Positions 17,203-25,343 of a stretch of 64,000 nucleotides of DNA are shown here, one piece after another. The translations under genes and the position numbers were made by a program. The stretch is taken from contig JBCDIL010000004.1 of NCBI GenBank assembly GCA_038749025.1, positions 62,001 to 126,000 on the forward strand. Direction: 5' to 3'. The notes under the pieces are model-generated. The model had not been told where the DNA came from. It did not search any database and saw only the letters and a program-made list of their open reading frames with translations. This DNA is from JBCAXA01 sp038749025 (lineage in GTDB: Bacteria > Pseudomonadota > Gammaproteobacteria > Steroidobacterales > Woeseiaceae). How positions within the stretch are numbered: the stretch's first letter is position 1; each line of letters begins with the position of its first letter.

Positions 17203-18382
17203 GTAAGATTGCCTCAGAGGGCGTGATCGGTGTCGCACTCGGCTGCGACTCGAGAATGGGCAGCGTCAACGTGAATTCCGCACCGTCAGGGTGATCTTCG
17301 ACTCGGATGTCGCCGCCATGCGCTTGCGCGACCGCATGAACAACGGCCAATCCCAACCCGGTACCACTGCTCTGAGTCGAGAAAAACGGCTCAAAGATTC
17401 GATCGTGGAATTCATGCGGTACGCCCGGGCCGTGATCGCGGATAGAGATCGCTACCTGCTTGCCGGTCGAGGTCAGGCTGATATCGATCGGATCCTCTGC
17501 AGGGGAGAACTGGACGGCATTAGCAATGAGGTTTGAAATCGCGTTGAACAGCGCATGCCGTGAGCCATTGACACAAACGGGGGTATCGTCGCCTGTCCAT
17601 TGCAGTCTCAGCGGATCGTCCAGTTGCGGTTCGAAGGTATCGATCACATCATCAAGAACGCTGCCGATATCGACCGGCGTGGCAACAGCGGGTACGCCGC
17701 GAGCAAACAGCAACATGTCATTGACGAGGCGCTCTAGATCACGCAAGCGTTCAACAGCATTCGTGACGTAGTGCTGATAGTCACTGGGTATGGCGTCGAA
17801 GGTCTGCGCTTGGGTTAGGTACAAGACAGCGGCGCTCAATGGCGTTCGTACCTGATGCGCTAGGCGAGCGGACATCTCGCCCATCTCAGCCAGCCGGTTT
17901 TGCCGAGCGAGGTGTTGGCGAAGTACCTCCGCCTCGGTGTCATCGGTCAGCAGCAACAACTCGCCACTGGCATTGGGCAACCGCCGGCGAGACAGAGCCA
18001 GCCAGCGCCCATCCGGTGTCCGCAGGCGCGCCGCTTGTTCGCCGTCGACCCAATCATGCCGAGCGAAAATTTCATCGACCGACGCACCAACCAGTGGTCT
18101 GCCTAACCAAGCGGGGGCGCATGCATTGCATTCGGTAACGATGCCATCAGTATCGGTAACCAAAACCGCGCCAGGTAGCGCCTCAACAAGGTGTTCGAGA
18201 CGTTCGGCCAGGCGTTCCCGTTCGAGCAGTTCCCCAATACGAAGTTGTCTCGCTCGAAACAAGTCATCGGCAACCGCCGCCAGTTGGCGTTGCATTGACA
18301 AGTATTCGGCGTTGAGAGCCTCGGTACGATCGTCGAAGGCTTCAGCGGCCGCCAATCGGACGTCGTCGCGCAGCTGTTCCAT
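17195..18382 (-). CDS. flrB: FlrB/FleS, cytoplasmic sensor histidine kinase of flagellar genes
   Basis: FlrB phosphorylates FlrC. The 395 residues contain an N-terminal coiled coil, a PAS domain around residues 60-150, the H-box LAHQVRTPL with H176, and a HATPase domain with the N-box NLIANAVQFSP, G1 DHGPGVP and G2 GTGLGLAVVH. No membrane helix is visible, as in FleS/FlrB, so the signal is probably cytoplasmic. A sigma-54 promoter lies about 40 bases upstream of the ATG. Confidence 0.94.
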   Translation of the reverse strand: MEQLRDDVRLAAAEAFDDRTEALNAEYLSMQRQLAAVADDLFRARQLRIGELLERERLAERLEHLVEALPGAVLVTDTDGIVTECNACAPAWLGRPLVGASVDEIFARHDWVDGEQAARLRTPDGRWLALSRRRLPNASGELLLLTDDTEAEVLRQHLARQNRLAEMGEMSARLAHQVRTPLSAAVLYLTQAQTFDAIPSDYQHYVTNAVERLRDLERLVNDMLLFARGVPAVATPVDIGSVLDDVIDTFEPQLDDPLRLQWTGDDTPVCVNGSRHALFNAISNLIANAVQFSPAEDPIDISLTSTGKQVAISIRDHGPGVPHEFHDRIFEPFFSTQSSGTGLGLAVVHAVAQAHGGDIRVEDHPDGAEFTLTLPILESQPSATPITPSEAILHA

Positions 18383-18419
18383 GGAGTTTTCCTTGCAATT
18401 GTTCGGTCAGTAAACGAAC

Positions 18420-18435
18420 AGCAAGGTCCATGCCA
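18420..18435 (-). promoter_or_regulatory. Sigma-54 promoter of flrBC(-fliE)
   Basis: The minus strand reads TGGCATGGACCTTGCT, matching TGGCAY-N5-TTGCW. It lies in the 110-base gap between flrA and flrB, 38 bases before the flrB ATG. FlrA, encoded just upstream, is the expected activator (as in Vibrio and Pseudomonas); that link is inference from family knowledge. Confidence 0.9.
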
Positions 18436-18492
18436 ACTTTTCTTTTTGTTTTAAATCAGTGACTTATCGATTTTTGACAGTCTAAGAAACCG

Positions 18493-19902
18493 TCAAATTT
18501 CCGACGAATCGTCAGAATTCAGTCGGTACTTACGGCATTTTTCCACGAGCGTCGTACGTTGCAGCTGTAGCAAACGGGCGGCTTTCGCCACGTTACCGGC
18601 AGCTTGATCCAATGCTTGACGGATCATCCGCACCTCAACGCTAACGAGTACTTCTTTGAGATCAACACCGTCGCCTAGCGTTCGCGGCGCATCGTTGAAC
18701 TCCGCGAAGCTCGGCCGCGTCGACGGCTCGTCCGCTGCGTCGGTGCCGATACCGTGAAATTTCTCGGGAAGGTCCTCAAGATCGACGAGTCCGTTCGGAA
18801 TGAGAATCGCGAGTCGCTCAACGAGATTCGCCAGTTCGCGAATATTGCCAGGCCATGTGTACGCTGCTAAGGCCTCCGTTGCCCTCGCCGTCAAGCGCAA
18901 ACCGTTGTTACTCGACTCAGGGTTCGGATCAAGCATCAAATCATCCAGCAAACCCGGCAAGTCTTCGATTCGCTTGCGCAGCGGCGGCATGTGGATGGGA
19001 AAAACGTTTAGTCGGTAGTAGAGATCTTCTCGGAACAAGCCGTCATTGATTCGGGCCGGAAGCTCGCGGTGGGTGGCAGCAACGATGCGGCACTGCACAC
19101 TGAGGCGCCGGCCACCGCCAACGGTCTGAAACTCACGCTCTTGCAGCACCCGCAGAAGCTTGATCTGCATTTCCAGGCTCATATCGCCGATTTCGTCCAG
19201 AAACAGCGTGCCGTTGGCGGCCAACTCGAGCCTCCCTTTGCGGGCGGCTACGGCCCCGGTGAAGGCCCCTTTATCATGGCCGAAGAGCTCGGATTCGAGC
19301 AGTTCAGGCTGAATGGCGCCGCAATTGATCGGTACGAAAGGACCTTCCGCGTAATCAGATAGACCGTGCAATGTTCGGGCAACTAACTCTTTGCCCGTGC
19401 CCGACTCGCCAGTGATCAACACCGTCGTGTCGCGTTCGGCTACCTGCTCGATCGCAGCTCGGACCTCGCGAATCGACGTGGATGAGCCGGTCAACCGGCG
19501 ACGCCGGTCAAGTTGCGAGTAGCGCCTAGCGCGCTCAAGTAGACGGCTAAGATCCGCTCGGCGCAGTGGTGTTTGGACCGACCACAAGTGATCCGGCGGG
19601 CAGTCGACCAACAGTTGTTGCGAGCGCTGGCCTTTACCGAGGTCAAGAACAGGGACGTTGGATCGCGCTTTTGACAGCCCGGCGAACAGATCCTGCAACG
19701 GTTCGCTGTCGTCGATCTGCCCTAGTACCACCGCGTCCCAACATTCTGACGCGATGGTATCGGTGGCTAGAGACTCATCGATTACGACGGGTGCCGCTTC
19801 GAGGTAGCGCAAACGCTCGTTTAGCGTTGCGGCCATTTGCCGATCGGCTTCGAATACCGCGACGCGCGGTGCGCTCGCTGCTGGTCCTGATTCGGCGTTC
19901 AC
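18493..19902 (-). CDS. flrA: FlrA/FleQ, master sigma-54 activator of flagellar genes
   Basis: FlrA (FleQ) heads the polar flagellar cascade and, in Pseudomonas, also responds to cyclic-di-GMP. The 469 residues have a degenerate receiver-like N-terminal domain (FleQ type), an AAA+ domain with Walker A GESGTGKE, a GAFTGA sigma-54 loop and LFLDEIGD, and a C-terminal Fis helix-turn-helix (NVAKAARLLQLQRTTLVEK). The start is GTG, with TAGGGG 3 bases before it. It is separated from fliT-like by 90 bases holding a CRP-type site, so it has its own promoter. Confidence 0.95.
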   Translation of the reverse strand: MNAESGPAASAPRVAVFEADRQMAATLNERLRYLEAAPVVIDESLATDTIASECWDAVVLGQIDDSEPLQDLFAGLSKARSNVPVLDLGKGQRSQQLLVDCPPDHLWSVQTPLRRADLSRLLERARRYSQLDRRRRLTGSSTSIREVRAAIEQVAERDTTVLITGESGTGKELVARTLHGLSDYAEGPFVPINCGAIQPELLESELFGHDKGAFTGAVAARKGRLELAANGTLFLDEIGDMSLEMQIKLLRVLQEREFQTVGGGRRLSVQCRIVAATHRELPARINDGLFREDLYYRLNVFPIHMPPLRKRIEDLPGLLDDLMLDPNPESSNNGLRLTARATEALAAYTWPGNIRELANLVERLAILIPNGLVDLEDLPEKFHGIGTDAADEPSTRPSFAEFNDAPRTLGDGVDLKEVLVSVEVRMIRQALDQAAGNVAKAARLLQLQRTTLVEKCRKYRLNSDDSSEI

Positions 19903-19941
19903 AAGCCCCTACCAACCCCGTCTTAAACATAAGATGGAGGC

Positions 19942-19947
19942 AGGATA
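19942..19947 (-). promoter_or_regulatory. Candidate -10 element of flrA
   Basis: The minus strand reads TATCCT, four of six matches to TATAAT, with no good -35. It would place a start near 19935. Relative to that start, the CRP-type site is centred at -41.5, the class II position, which could explain the missing -35. This is a prediction only. Confidence 0.4.
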
Positions 19948-19968
19948 GTCAGTTCAATCAATGGACAA

Positions 19969-19984
19969 TGTGACTTTACTCACA
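19969..19984 (-). promoter_or_regulatory. Perfect CRP/Vfr-type site upstream of flrA
   Basis: The sequence is TGTGA-CTTTAC-TCACA, an exact match to the CRP half-sites TGTGA-N6-TCACA, flanked by AA and AA. It lies wholly in the short gap between fliT-like and flrA, about 70-80 bases before the flrA GTG. Vfr is known to bind the fleQ promoter in Pseudomonas aeruginosa. Which CRP-family protein acts here is unknown. Confidence 0.75.
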
Positions 19985-19992
19985 AATCACTG

Positions 19993-20259
19993 TCAGAGAT
20001 TGGCTACCGAATCGTAGGTGTCGGCGGCCGTGCCTGCCGTGCGGGCATCGCGCAACGCGGTCGCGACCCGACTACGCTCGTTGGACGCTTGCTGGTGCAG
20101 CCATTGGCAGGTCGTCAGGAGCGCCTGTACAAGGCTTGGGTCGTGAGTCTGTCGAGCACGCTCTTCGGCGTCAGCAAGCCATGTGGCTAGGCTAGCCCAA
20201 TCCTCTTGTCGTAGAGCGCGGGCAAGGTAGTCGCTGTCGATTGGCGCGAGTCCGCTCAT
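19993..20259 (-). CDS. fliT: FliT-like flagellar chaperone (putative)
   Basis: This small acidic helical protein (88 residues from the ATG at 20259) is probably a FliT-type chaperone for FliD. The evidence is position: it directly follows fliS, whose stop it overlaps (ATGA), and precedes flrA, where many polar-flagellate genomes carry a FliT or FleP gene. The sequence is mainly amphipathic helix (DYLARALRQEDWASLATWLA) without diagnostic motifs. A start at 20277 would add six residues. Treat the name as tentative. Confidence 0.6.
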   Translation of the reverse strand: MSGLAPIDSDYLARALRQEDWASLATWLADAEERARQTHDPSLVQALLTTCQWLHQQASNERSRVATALRDARTAGTAADTYDSVANL

Positions 20260-20642
20260 TCGTCGAGCGTATCCCAAGCACTCTTTAGTTCTTCAACCAC
20301 AACGATGACGGCGTTCAGCCCTTGCACCTGGTTGTGCAGGTTGGCGGCTGTTAGCTCGCGCAGCATAAACGCGTACAAGCGCTCGAGATTTTCTGCTACC
20401 TCGCCACCGTGCGATATATCGAGGCTAGCACGCAGACAATCGATGATCGAAACCGACTTACCAATGAGTTCACCTTTGCGGTTAACCTCATTCGCCTCCA
20501 TGGCCGCACGAGCCTGAGACAGATTCGCCAATAGTTTCTGCATCAACATACGAATTAACTGCTGCGGCGTCGCCGCGGCAACGCTCGACTCCAAGGTGTC
20601 CTGCCGATAGTCACGTGCCATGCTTTGCGGTGAGTAAGTCAT
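20256..20642 (-). CDS. fliS: FliS, flagellin export chaperone
   Basis: FliS binds the C-terminus of flagellin and keeps it from polymerising before export. I chose the ATG at 20642 (128 residues), which has a strong AAAGGA about 6 bases upstream and matches the family length. The upstream start at 20681 would overlap fliD. The core pattern (SSVAAATPQQLIRMLMQKLL and the helix NLERLYAFMLRELTAANL) is typical. Confidence 0.94.
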   Translation of the reverse strand: MTYSPQSMARDYRQDTLESSVAAATPQQLIRMLMQKLLANLSQARAAMEANEVNRKGELIGKSVSIIDCLRASLDISHGGEVAENLERLYAFMLRELTAANLHNQVQGLNAVIVVVEELKSAWDTLDE

Positions 20643-20673
20643 GTGTGGTCCTTTCCCAGCCGATCGGTCGGCT

Positions 20674-22065
20674 TTAACCATTGTTGCTCGTCGAGCCCGG
20701 TAGCTGCGCGAGTTGCTGCGTCAAGAATGCGCTGGTATTGCTTAACTGACTGATTAGTGAATCCAGCGCATTGAACTGGCTGAACAGGCGTGACTCCAGG
20801 ATCACCAGTCGCTCGTTCAGCGATACCCGTTGTTCACCAATATCGTCAATCGATGCGTTCAGACCATTGGTACGGGTTTCGATCGGGCCTTCGTCATCCA
20901 GGTATTCGGTTAAGCGATTGCCCAGCCGCTCGGCAACACCACCTTCTGCCGAGAACAATTGACCGATTGACACGAAACCGCTCTCGACAGCGGCAGCGAA
21001 CCGATCGCTATCGAGGCTCGCTTTACCTTCGACGTCCAATGTCACACCAATGTCGGCAAGACTCCGAATCGACTGCAGAGCATCACCTTGAACGGCGGTA
21101 AACTCGCGCCGAAGCTGGATACTGATGTTGCGCAAGGTATTGTCACCGAGTAGGACGCCGGCCGAATTGGTTTCGGCGTCGAACGAGGTTTGCGACCGTA
21201 CGGTATCGACCAATGCGTTGTAAGCATTGACAAAGGCATCGACATTGCCGCGTAAAGCGCTCTGGTCAAATTCGACTGCTACGCCTTGAGCACTGCCCGG
21301 TTCTTCGCGCAGCAATTCGATCGTGACACCCTCGACGGCGTTTGCAATGGTGTTCGACGACGATGTTAGCGCTAAACCATCCACCGTTATCGAGGCATTG
21401 TTACCGCCACGTATCTCCGTCAGCGATCCAGTGTTTGAGGCCGCATCGTAGTCTAACGCTGCCAAACCGCCATCGCCGCCGCTCGAGACGATCGAGACTT
21501 CGCCGTCGCTGCCCGAGTTTAACGCACTTAACGAGAGGGTTGTGCCAGCGTCCGTATTGACGAGTGTCGCGCGCACAAACGTATTGCCGCTGGCGTTGTT
21601 GATAGCATCTTGAATGTCGGCAAGCGATGTCGCATCGGCGTTGATGGCGAGTACAAAGGCGTCGTCACCAGCGCTGATGGTCAACTGACCGAACCCAACC
21701 GAACTCGTCGAATCGACGAAAGCTGCGCTCGCCAGCCGTTGCGCGCTCGCAATTGATTCAACGGTCACATCGAACTGAGAAGGCGGCGCTGTAGGATCAA
21801 TCGAAACGCTGAAAGGAGCGTTTTCCTCGTCGTAAAGCACCTGCCGACCCAGCAATTGATCGGCGTCACCGAGCTTATCGACCTCCGCCTGGAATTGGCT
21901 TAACGCTGACTTCAATGAGCCGTACGCCGAGACTTCTGCCAATAAACCGGCTTCTTGGCGCGCAAAGCGCGCTTCCGCAGGTTCCGCTTCCGCTCGGACC
22001 AATTGGCTGACCAGTCCGGCGACATCAAGTCCGGAGCCAATACCACTGGATACGATTCCTACCAT
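20674..22065 (-). CDS. fliD: FliD, flagellar filament cap protein
   Basis: FliD caps the filament and promotes flagellin polymerisation. The 463 residues begin with the typical SSGIGSGLDVAGLVSQLV and end with a coiled coil (LVILESRLFSQFNALDSLIS). The middle has the FliD N and C domains, including NAYNALVDTVRSQTSFDAET. It follows flaG after 14 bases. Confidence 0.96.
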   Translation of the reverse strand: MVGIVSSGIGSGLDVAGLVSQLVRAEAEPAEARFARQEAGLLAEVSAYGSLKSALSQFQAEVDKLGDADQLLGRQVLYDEENAPFSVSIDPTAPPSQFDVTVESIASAQRLASAAFVDSTSSVGFGQLTISAGDDAFVLAINADATSLADIQDAINNASGNTFVRATLVNTDAGTTLSLSALNSGSDGEVSIVSSGGDGGLAALDYDAASNTGSLTEIRGGNNASITVDGLALTSSSNTIANAVEGVTIELLREEPGSAQGVAVEFDQSALRGNVDAFVNAYNALVDTVRSQTSFDAETNSAGVLLGDNTLRNISIQLRREFTAVQGDALQSIRSLADIGVTLDVEGKASLDSDRFAAAVESGFVSIGQLFSAEGGVAERLGNRLTEYLDDEGPIETRTNGLNASIDDIGEQRVSLNERLVILESRLFSQFNALDSLISQLSNTSAFLTQQLAQLPGSTSNNG

Positions 22066-22079
22066 CGACAGCTACCGCC

Positions 22080-22475
22080 CTAGGCTTCGACGTCGATTAA
22101 GCTAAAGACGTCGGAATTTCTAAACCGCAAACGCTCGAGAACTTCCTCCGAAGGAATCTGCCGAATCAACTCATCAGTCTCTCGGTCGTAAACCTGTATG
22201 ACCGATGTGTTGGCATCATCGTCGAATTGGAACCGCAGCTGCCGAGCGATGTTGCCGGAGCGTCGGTTTAGTGATTCAACGAATGCGGCTAGTTGCTCGG
22301 AGTCAATCTCAGCAGCGCTTTTCTCGCTGGCTTCACGTTCGGGCTCAGTAACCACCTCAAGGCCAACCGGTTGCCCAGTCGCTTGTGCGTCGGTCGTCGC
22401 CCGTCGCTCCGGCGTGATTGCCCGAGCAGATTGTGCTGGTAGCGTTATCGTGGCTGACATGTCTGGTTTCATCAT
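22080..22475 (-). CDS. flaG: FlaG family flagellar protein
   Basis: FlaG is a small protein found between flagellin and fliD in polar systems, with a role in filament length. The 131 residues have an unconserved N-terminus and a C-terminal FlaG domain with LRFQFDDDANTSVIQVYDR and DELIRQIPSEEVLERL. Two ATG codons stand side by side at 22475 and 22472; the upstream sequence ACAGGGAGAGG provides the ribosome site and also contains two GGA triplets. Confidence 0.9.
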   Translation of the reverse strand: MMKPDMSATITLPAQSARAITPERRATTDAQATGQPVGLEVVTEPEREASEKSAAEIDSEQLAAFVESLNRRSGNIARQLRFQFDDDANTSVIQVYDRETDELIRQIPSEEVLERLRFRNSDVFSLIDVEA

Positions 22476-22501
22476 CCTCTCCCTGTGTTTCGAGGAGGAG
22501 G

Positions 22502-22523
22502 CGGACGGCTTCCCTGCCCTCCG
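22502..22523 (-). terminator. Imperfect hairpin after fliC (possible terminator)
   Basis: Eight-base arms with one mismatch (CGGAGGGC / GCCGTCCG) enclose a 6-base loop about 24 bases after the fliC stop on the minus strand. It is followed by CCTCCTCCTCG rather than a T run, so intrinsic termination is doubtful. It could instead protect the 3' end of the flagellin mRNA. Confidence 0.3.
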
Positions 22524-22546
22524 CGGTCCAGATGATCAGTTGCCTA

Positions 22547-23953
22547 TTACTGCAGCAGACTCAAGACCAGCTGAGGCTGGGCGTTGGCCTGAGACAGTAC
22601 GGCAACACCGGCCTGCTGGAGAATCTGCGCACGTGTCAGTGCAGCGGTTTCCGCAGCGAAGTCGGCGTCGAGAATTCGCCCACGCGAGGCAGACAAGTTC
22701 TCACTGACAGTTTCCAAGTTAACGATGGTCGACTCGAACCGGTTTTGGATAGCACCGAGGTCGCTGCGAAGATTACTGACCGTCGTTAACGCGGCGTCGA
22801 TGCGCGAGATCGTGTCGTTCGCCGCCGAAACGGTATTGACGTCGATATCGTTCAACGTGCTCGAGTCTTTGACGATGCTGTTCGTTAAGCCTAGCTCGGC
22901 AAACTCACCGGTCAGTGTGATGTTCTCGGCGGCAGTCAGCGTAACGCTACCGACCGTCGTAGCGGCACCACCCTGGGAGGCCACGGCATCATCGATACCA
23001 CCTGCGGCACCGGTCGCCAAGGTTTCTTCGGCAACGATGTTACGACCGTCGGCGGCTGTGAGAATGACGTTGCCGGCATCGAAGGCTGCCGTCACACCGG
23101 TTTGGCTGGCGAACAGATTGATCTGAGTGGCGACTTCACTGCCGTCTTGCGAGTCGGTAAAGACATCGAATCCGTCGTAGATATCAACGCCATTGATCGT
23201 TAGCGAGTAAGCACTTGATGCCGATGTTCCGGTTACTGTCGTGAATGCACCACTGACTTCAGTCGTGGCGGTCGCGGTGAGACCCGCAACGCCGGCCGCG
23301 TTGATCGCAGCCACTTTGTCTTGGGCGCTGTTCGTGTCCGATGCGCCAACCGATACGGCGTCGCTTTGTCCGACGGCGATCGTCAGGCCACCGGCTGTCA
23401 GAGCAGTCGTTGTCGCCGTACCGGTCGCCGTAGCGATCTGGCCGATTTGACCCGAACGTAGGCCGGTCGTTAGATTGACCGAAATCGTCTCGCCAACGTT
23501 GGCACCGACCTGGAATTGCGCCGTTCCGAACGTTCCATCGAGTACTTTCGTACCGTTGAACGACGTTTGGGTCGCGATCCGGTCGATCTCTGCGATCCGC
23601 TGCTGGGCTTCAGCGTCAAGCGCTGCACGGTCCGACGCGGAGTTGGTGGCGTTTGCCGACTGCACAGCCAGTTCGCGAATTCGCTGCAGGTTATTACTGA
23701 GCTCGGCAATTGCAGACTCTGCGGTCTGCGCGAGAGAAATCCCGTCATTCGCATTACGCGTGGCCTGGTTTAGGCCGCGAATCTGGGTAGTAAAACGCTC
23801 GGAAATCGCAAGGCCGGCAGCATCGTCTTTGGCGCTGTTGATTCGCAGGCCGGTAGACAGCCGCTCCAACGCCGTTGACAGCGTGCCCTGCGTCCGATTG
23901 AGGTTGCGCTGCGCATTGAGCGAGGCAACGTTGGTGTTAATCGACTGTGGCAT
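22547..23953 (-). CDS. fliC: Flagellin FliC
   Basis: Flagellin is the filament subunit. The 468 residues have the conserved D0/D1 ends: MPQSINTNVASLNAQRNLNR and SAKDDAAGLAISERF at the N-terminus, and TRAQILQQAGVAVLSQANA at the C-terminus. The variable middle (about residues 165-370) is Thr/Ala/Gly-rich and would be surface-exposed. A strong GAGGAG lies 9 bases before the ATG. Only one flagellin gene is visible. It has its own sigma-28 promoter. Confidence 0.98.
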   Translation of the reverse strand: MPQSINTNVASLNAQRNLNRTQGTLSTALERLSTGLRINSAKDDAAGLAISERFTTQIRGLNQATRNANDGISLAQTAESAIAELSNNLQRIRELAVQSANATNSASDRAALDAEAQQRIAEIDRIATQTSFNGTKVLDGTFGTAQFQVGANVGETISVNLTTGLRSGQIGQIATATGTATTTALTAGGLTIAVGQSDAVSVGASDTNSAQDKVAAINAAGVAGLTATATTEVSGAFTTVTGTSASSAYSLTINGVDIYDGFDVFTDSQDGSEVATQINLFASQTGVTAAFDAGNVILTAADGRNIVAEETLATGAAGGIDDAVASQGGAATTVGSVTLTAAENITLTGEFAELGLTNSIVKDSSTLNDIDVNTVSAANDTISRIDAALTTVSNLRSDLGAIQNRFESTIVNLETVSENLSASRGRILDADFAAETAALTRAQILQQAGVAVLSQANAQPQLVLSLLQ

Positions 23954-24056
23954 GTTTGTAGCTCCTCAAATCTCAAAATCACCACCGCACAGTTTGGTAC
24001 GTTGGTGCTGAAGTCGGCGTCTTCGTCTGTAGGCGCGAAGTGACCGTTCAGTGGGG

Positions 24057-24084
24057 TTATCGGCGCGGACCGAACGAGCTTGAG
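24057..24084 (-). promoter_or_regulatory. Sigma-28 (FliA) promoter of fliC
   Basis: On the minus strand CTCAA is followed after exactly 15 bases by GCCGATAA. The -10 is a perfect match to the FliA consensus and the -35 resembles the TCAAG form known from Pseudomonas. It leaves a leader of about 95 bases before the flagellin ATG. It sits in the 193-base gap between flgL and fliC. Confidence 0.9.
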
Positions 24085-24099
24085 GGACTGGCGGAAAAC

Positions 24100-24115
24100 T
24101 GTGACGAACTTCACG
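24100..24115 (-). promoter_or_regulatory. Weak CRP-like site upstream of the fliC promoter
   Basis: The sequence TGTGA-CGAACT-TCACG matches nine of ten conserved CRP bases and lies about 16 bases before the sigma-28 -35. One or two such near matches are expected by chance in 64 kb, so this is only a candidate. Confidence 0.2.
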
Positions 24116-24146
24116 GCAGATCTTGCGAGCCCGTCCGCTCAGGCGG

Positions 24147-25343
24147 CTACAACACATTGAATAAGCTGAGACCTTGGATACGAACAAACGACTGTTGGGC
24201 GGCCTCAAGTGCCGTCAATTGCTGGCTAAGCTCGCTGATAGCTTGCGTGTAATCTAGATCGCGGATTTCCCCGAGGACTTCTTGTGTAATGAGGGCGTAG
24301 CTCGCGTTAAGGTCACGTTGCGCATCGATACTTCGTAGTCGGGTGCCTACGGTCGCGCGGGTCTCCAGCACGATACCCAACGCCTGATCTAAGTCGTCCA
24401 AACCGCGGTTGAGACTGGACGAGAGTGCTGCCCGTGCTGCTGCGGTCGAGGCTCCGGCATCAAGCGCCACCGCGGCGTCTTCAATCGCCGAAAATACACT
24501 TTGGAAGCCAGCAACTGAGATATCGAATTCGTCGCCGACTTGTGGCTCGCCGTTAATCTCGACAGCGATCCCCTGCACAACGATGGTGTCACCGGCTGCA
24601 AAACTGCCTGTTGCGATGGTCGCGCCACCGCTATCGATAACGTCGTAGCTATCCGCGGCGGTAAACTCAATGGTCAGGTTCTCGCCGGTGTAAGTGCCGG
24701 GCGAAACAACCGACTGCCGGGCGATGATACCGTTACCGGTATTGGCAAGGCTTGGTGTGGCAACGAACGTGCCGTTGCCACGCGGGATTCGCATAAAGAC
24801 ACTTGCACCGTCATCGCCCGCCTCAACAAACAAGCCTTCACCGATTTGAATATTGCGCGTGCCCTGATCGCCGCCGTAGTTGACAGACCCGCCACTCAGG
24901 ACAAACGGCGCCTCGGTATCGCGTGATCCCGCAAATAGGAATCGTCCGCGACCATCTTCGCTGTTCGCGATATCGACGAGCTGATCGCGTATCTCACGAA
25001 GCTCAACAGCAACGAAGCCACGCGTCTCATCACTTTGGTTCGCGTTATTGGCTTGAATGAGCAATTCCCGGGCTCGCTGTAACAGATCACCGGCACTCGT
25101 CAATGACACCTCTTCTCGCTGCAACCGGACCTCGGCGCTGTCCGCGTTTCGTGTGAACTGCGTTAACGCCGCCAGGTTCTGCTCGAACAGTAGAACCTGA
25201 GCTGCGCCGTATGGATCGTCGGCAGGCGTCGTAATACGCGTACCCGTGGCGATTTGCTCTTGGGCCCGAGCGACCCGTGCATTCGCATCGGTAATACGCT
25301 GCAGGGCTCGATTAAAGGTATCCAGCGTTGCTACGCGCGTCAT
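24147..25343 (-). CDS. flgL: FlgL, hook-filament junction protein 2
   Basis: FlgL (HAP3) joins hook to filament. The 398 residues have flagellin-like ends: an N-terminal coiled coil (NARVARAQEQIATGTRITTP) and a C-terminal helix ending in IQGLSLFNVL. The middle carries the DGRGRFLFAGSRDTEAPF segment typical of FlgL. It overlaps flgK by four bases (ATGA). Confidence 0.95.
   Translation of the reverse strand: MTRVATLDTFNRALQRITDANARVARAQEQIATGTRITTPADDPYGAAQVLLFEQNLAALTQFTRNADSAEVRLQREEVSLTSAGDLLQRARELLIQANNANQSDETRGFVAVELREIRDQLVDIANSEDGRGRFLFAGSRDTEAPFVLSGGSVNYGGDQGTRNIQIGEGLFVEAGDDGASVFMRIPRGNGTFVATPSLANTGNGIIARQSVVSPGTYTGENLTIEFTAADSYDVIDSGGATIATGSFAAGDTIVVQGIAVEINGEPQVGDEFDISVAGFQSVFSAIEDAAVALDAGASTAAARAALSSSLNRGLDDLDQALGIVLETRATVGTRLRSIDAQRDLNASYALITQEVLGEIRDLDYTQAISELSQQLTALEAAQQSFVRIQGLSLFNVL

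Noticed and set aside
24100..24115. CRP regulation of fliC from the nine-of-ten site
   Set aside because: Listed only as a weak site: about two near matches are expected by chance in this length, and CRP contact with a sigma-28 promoter is not established.
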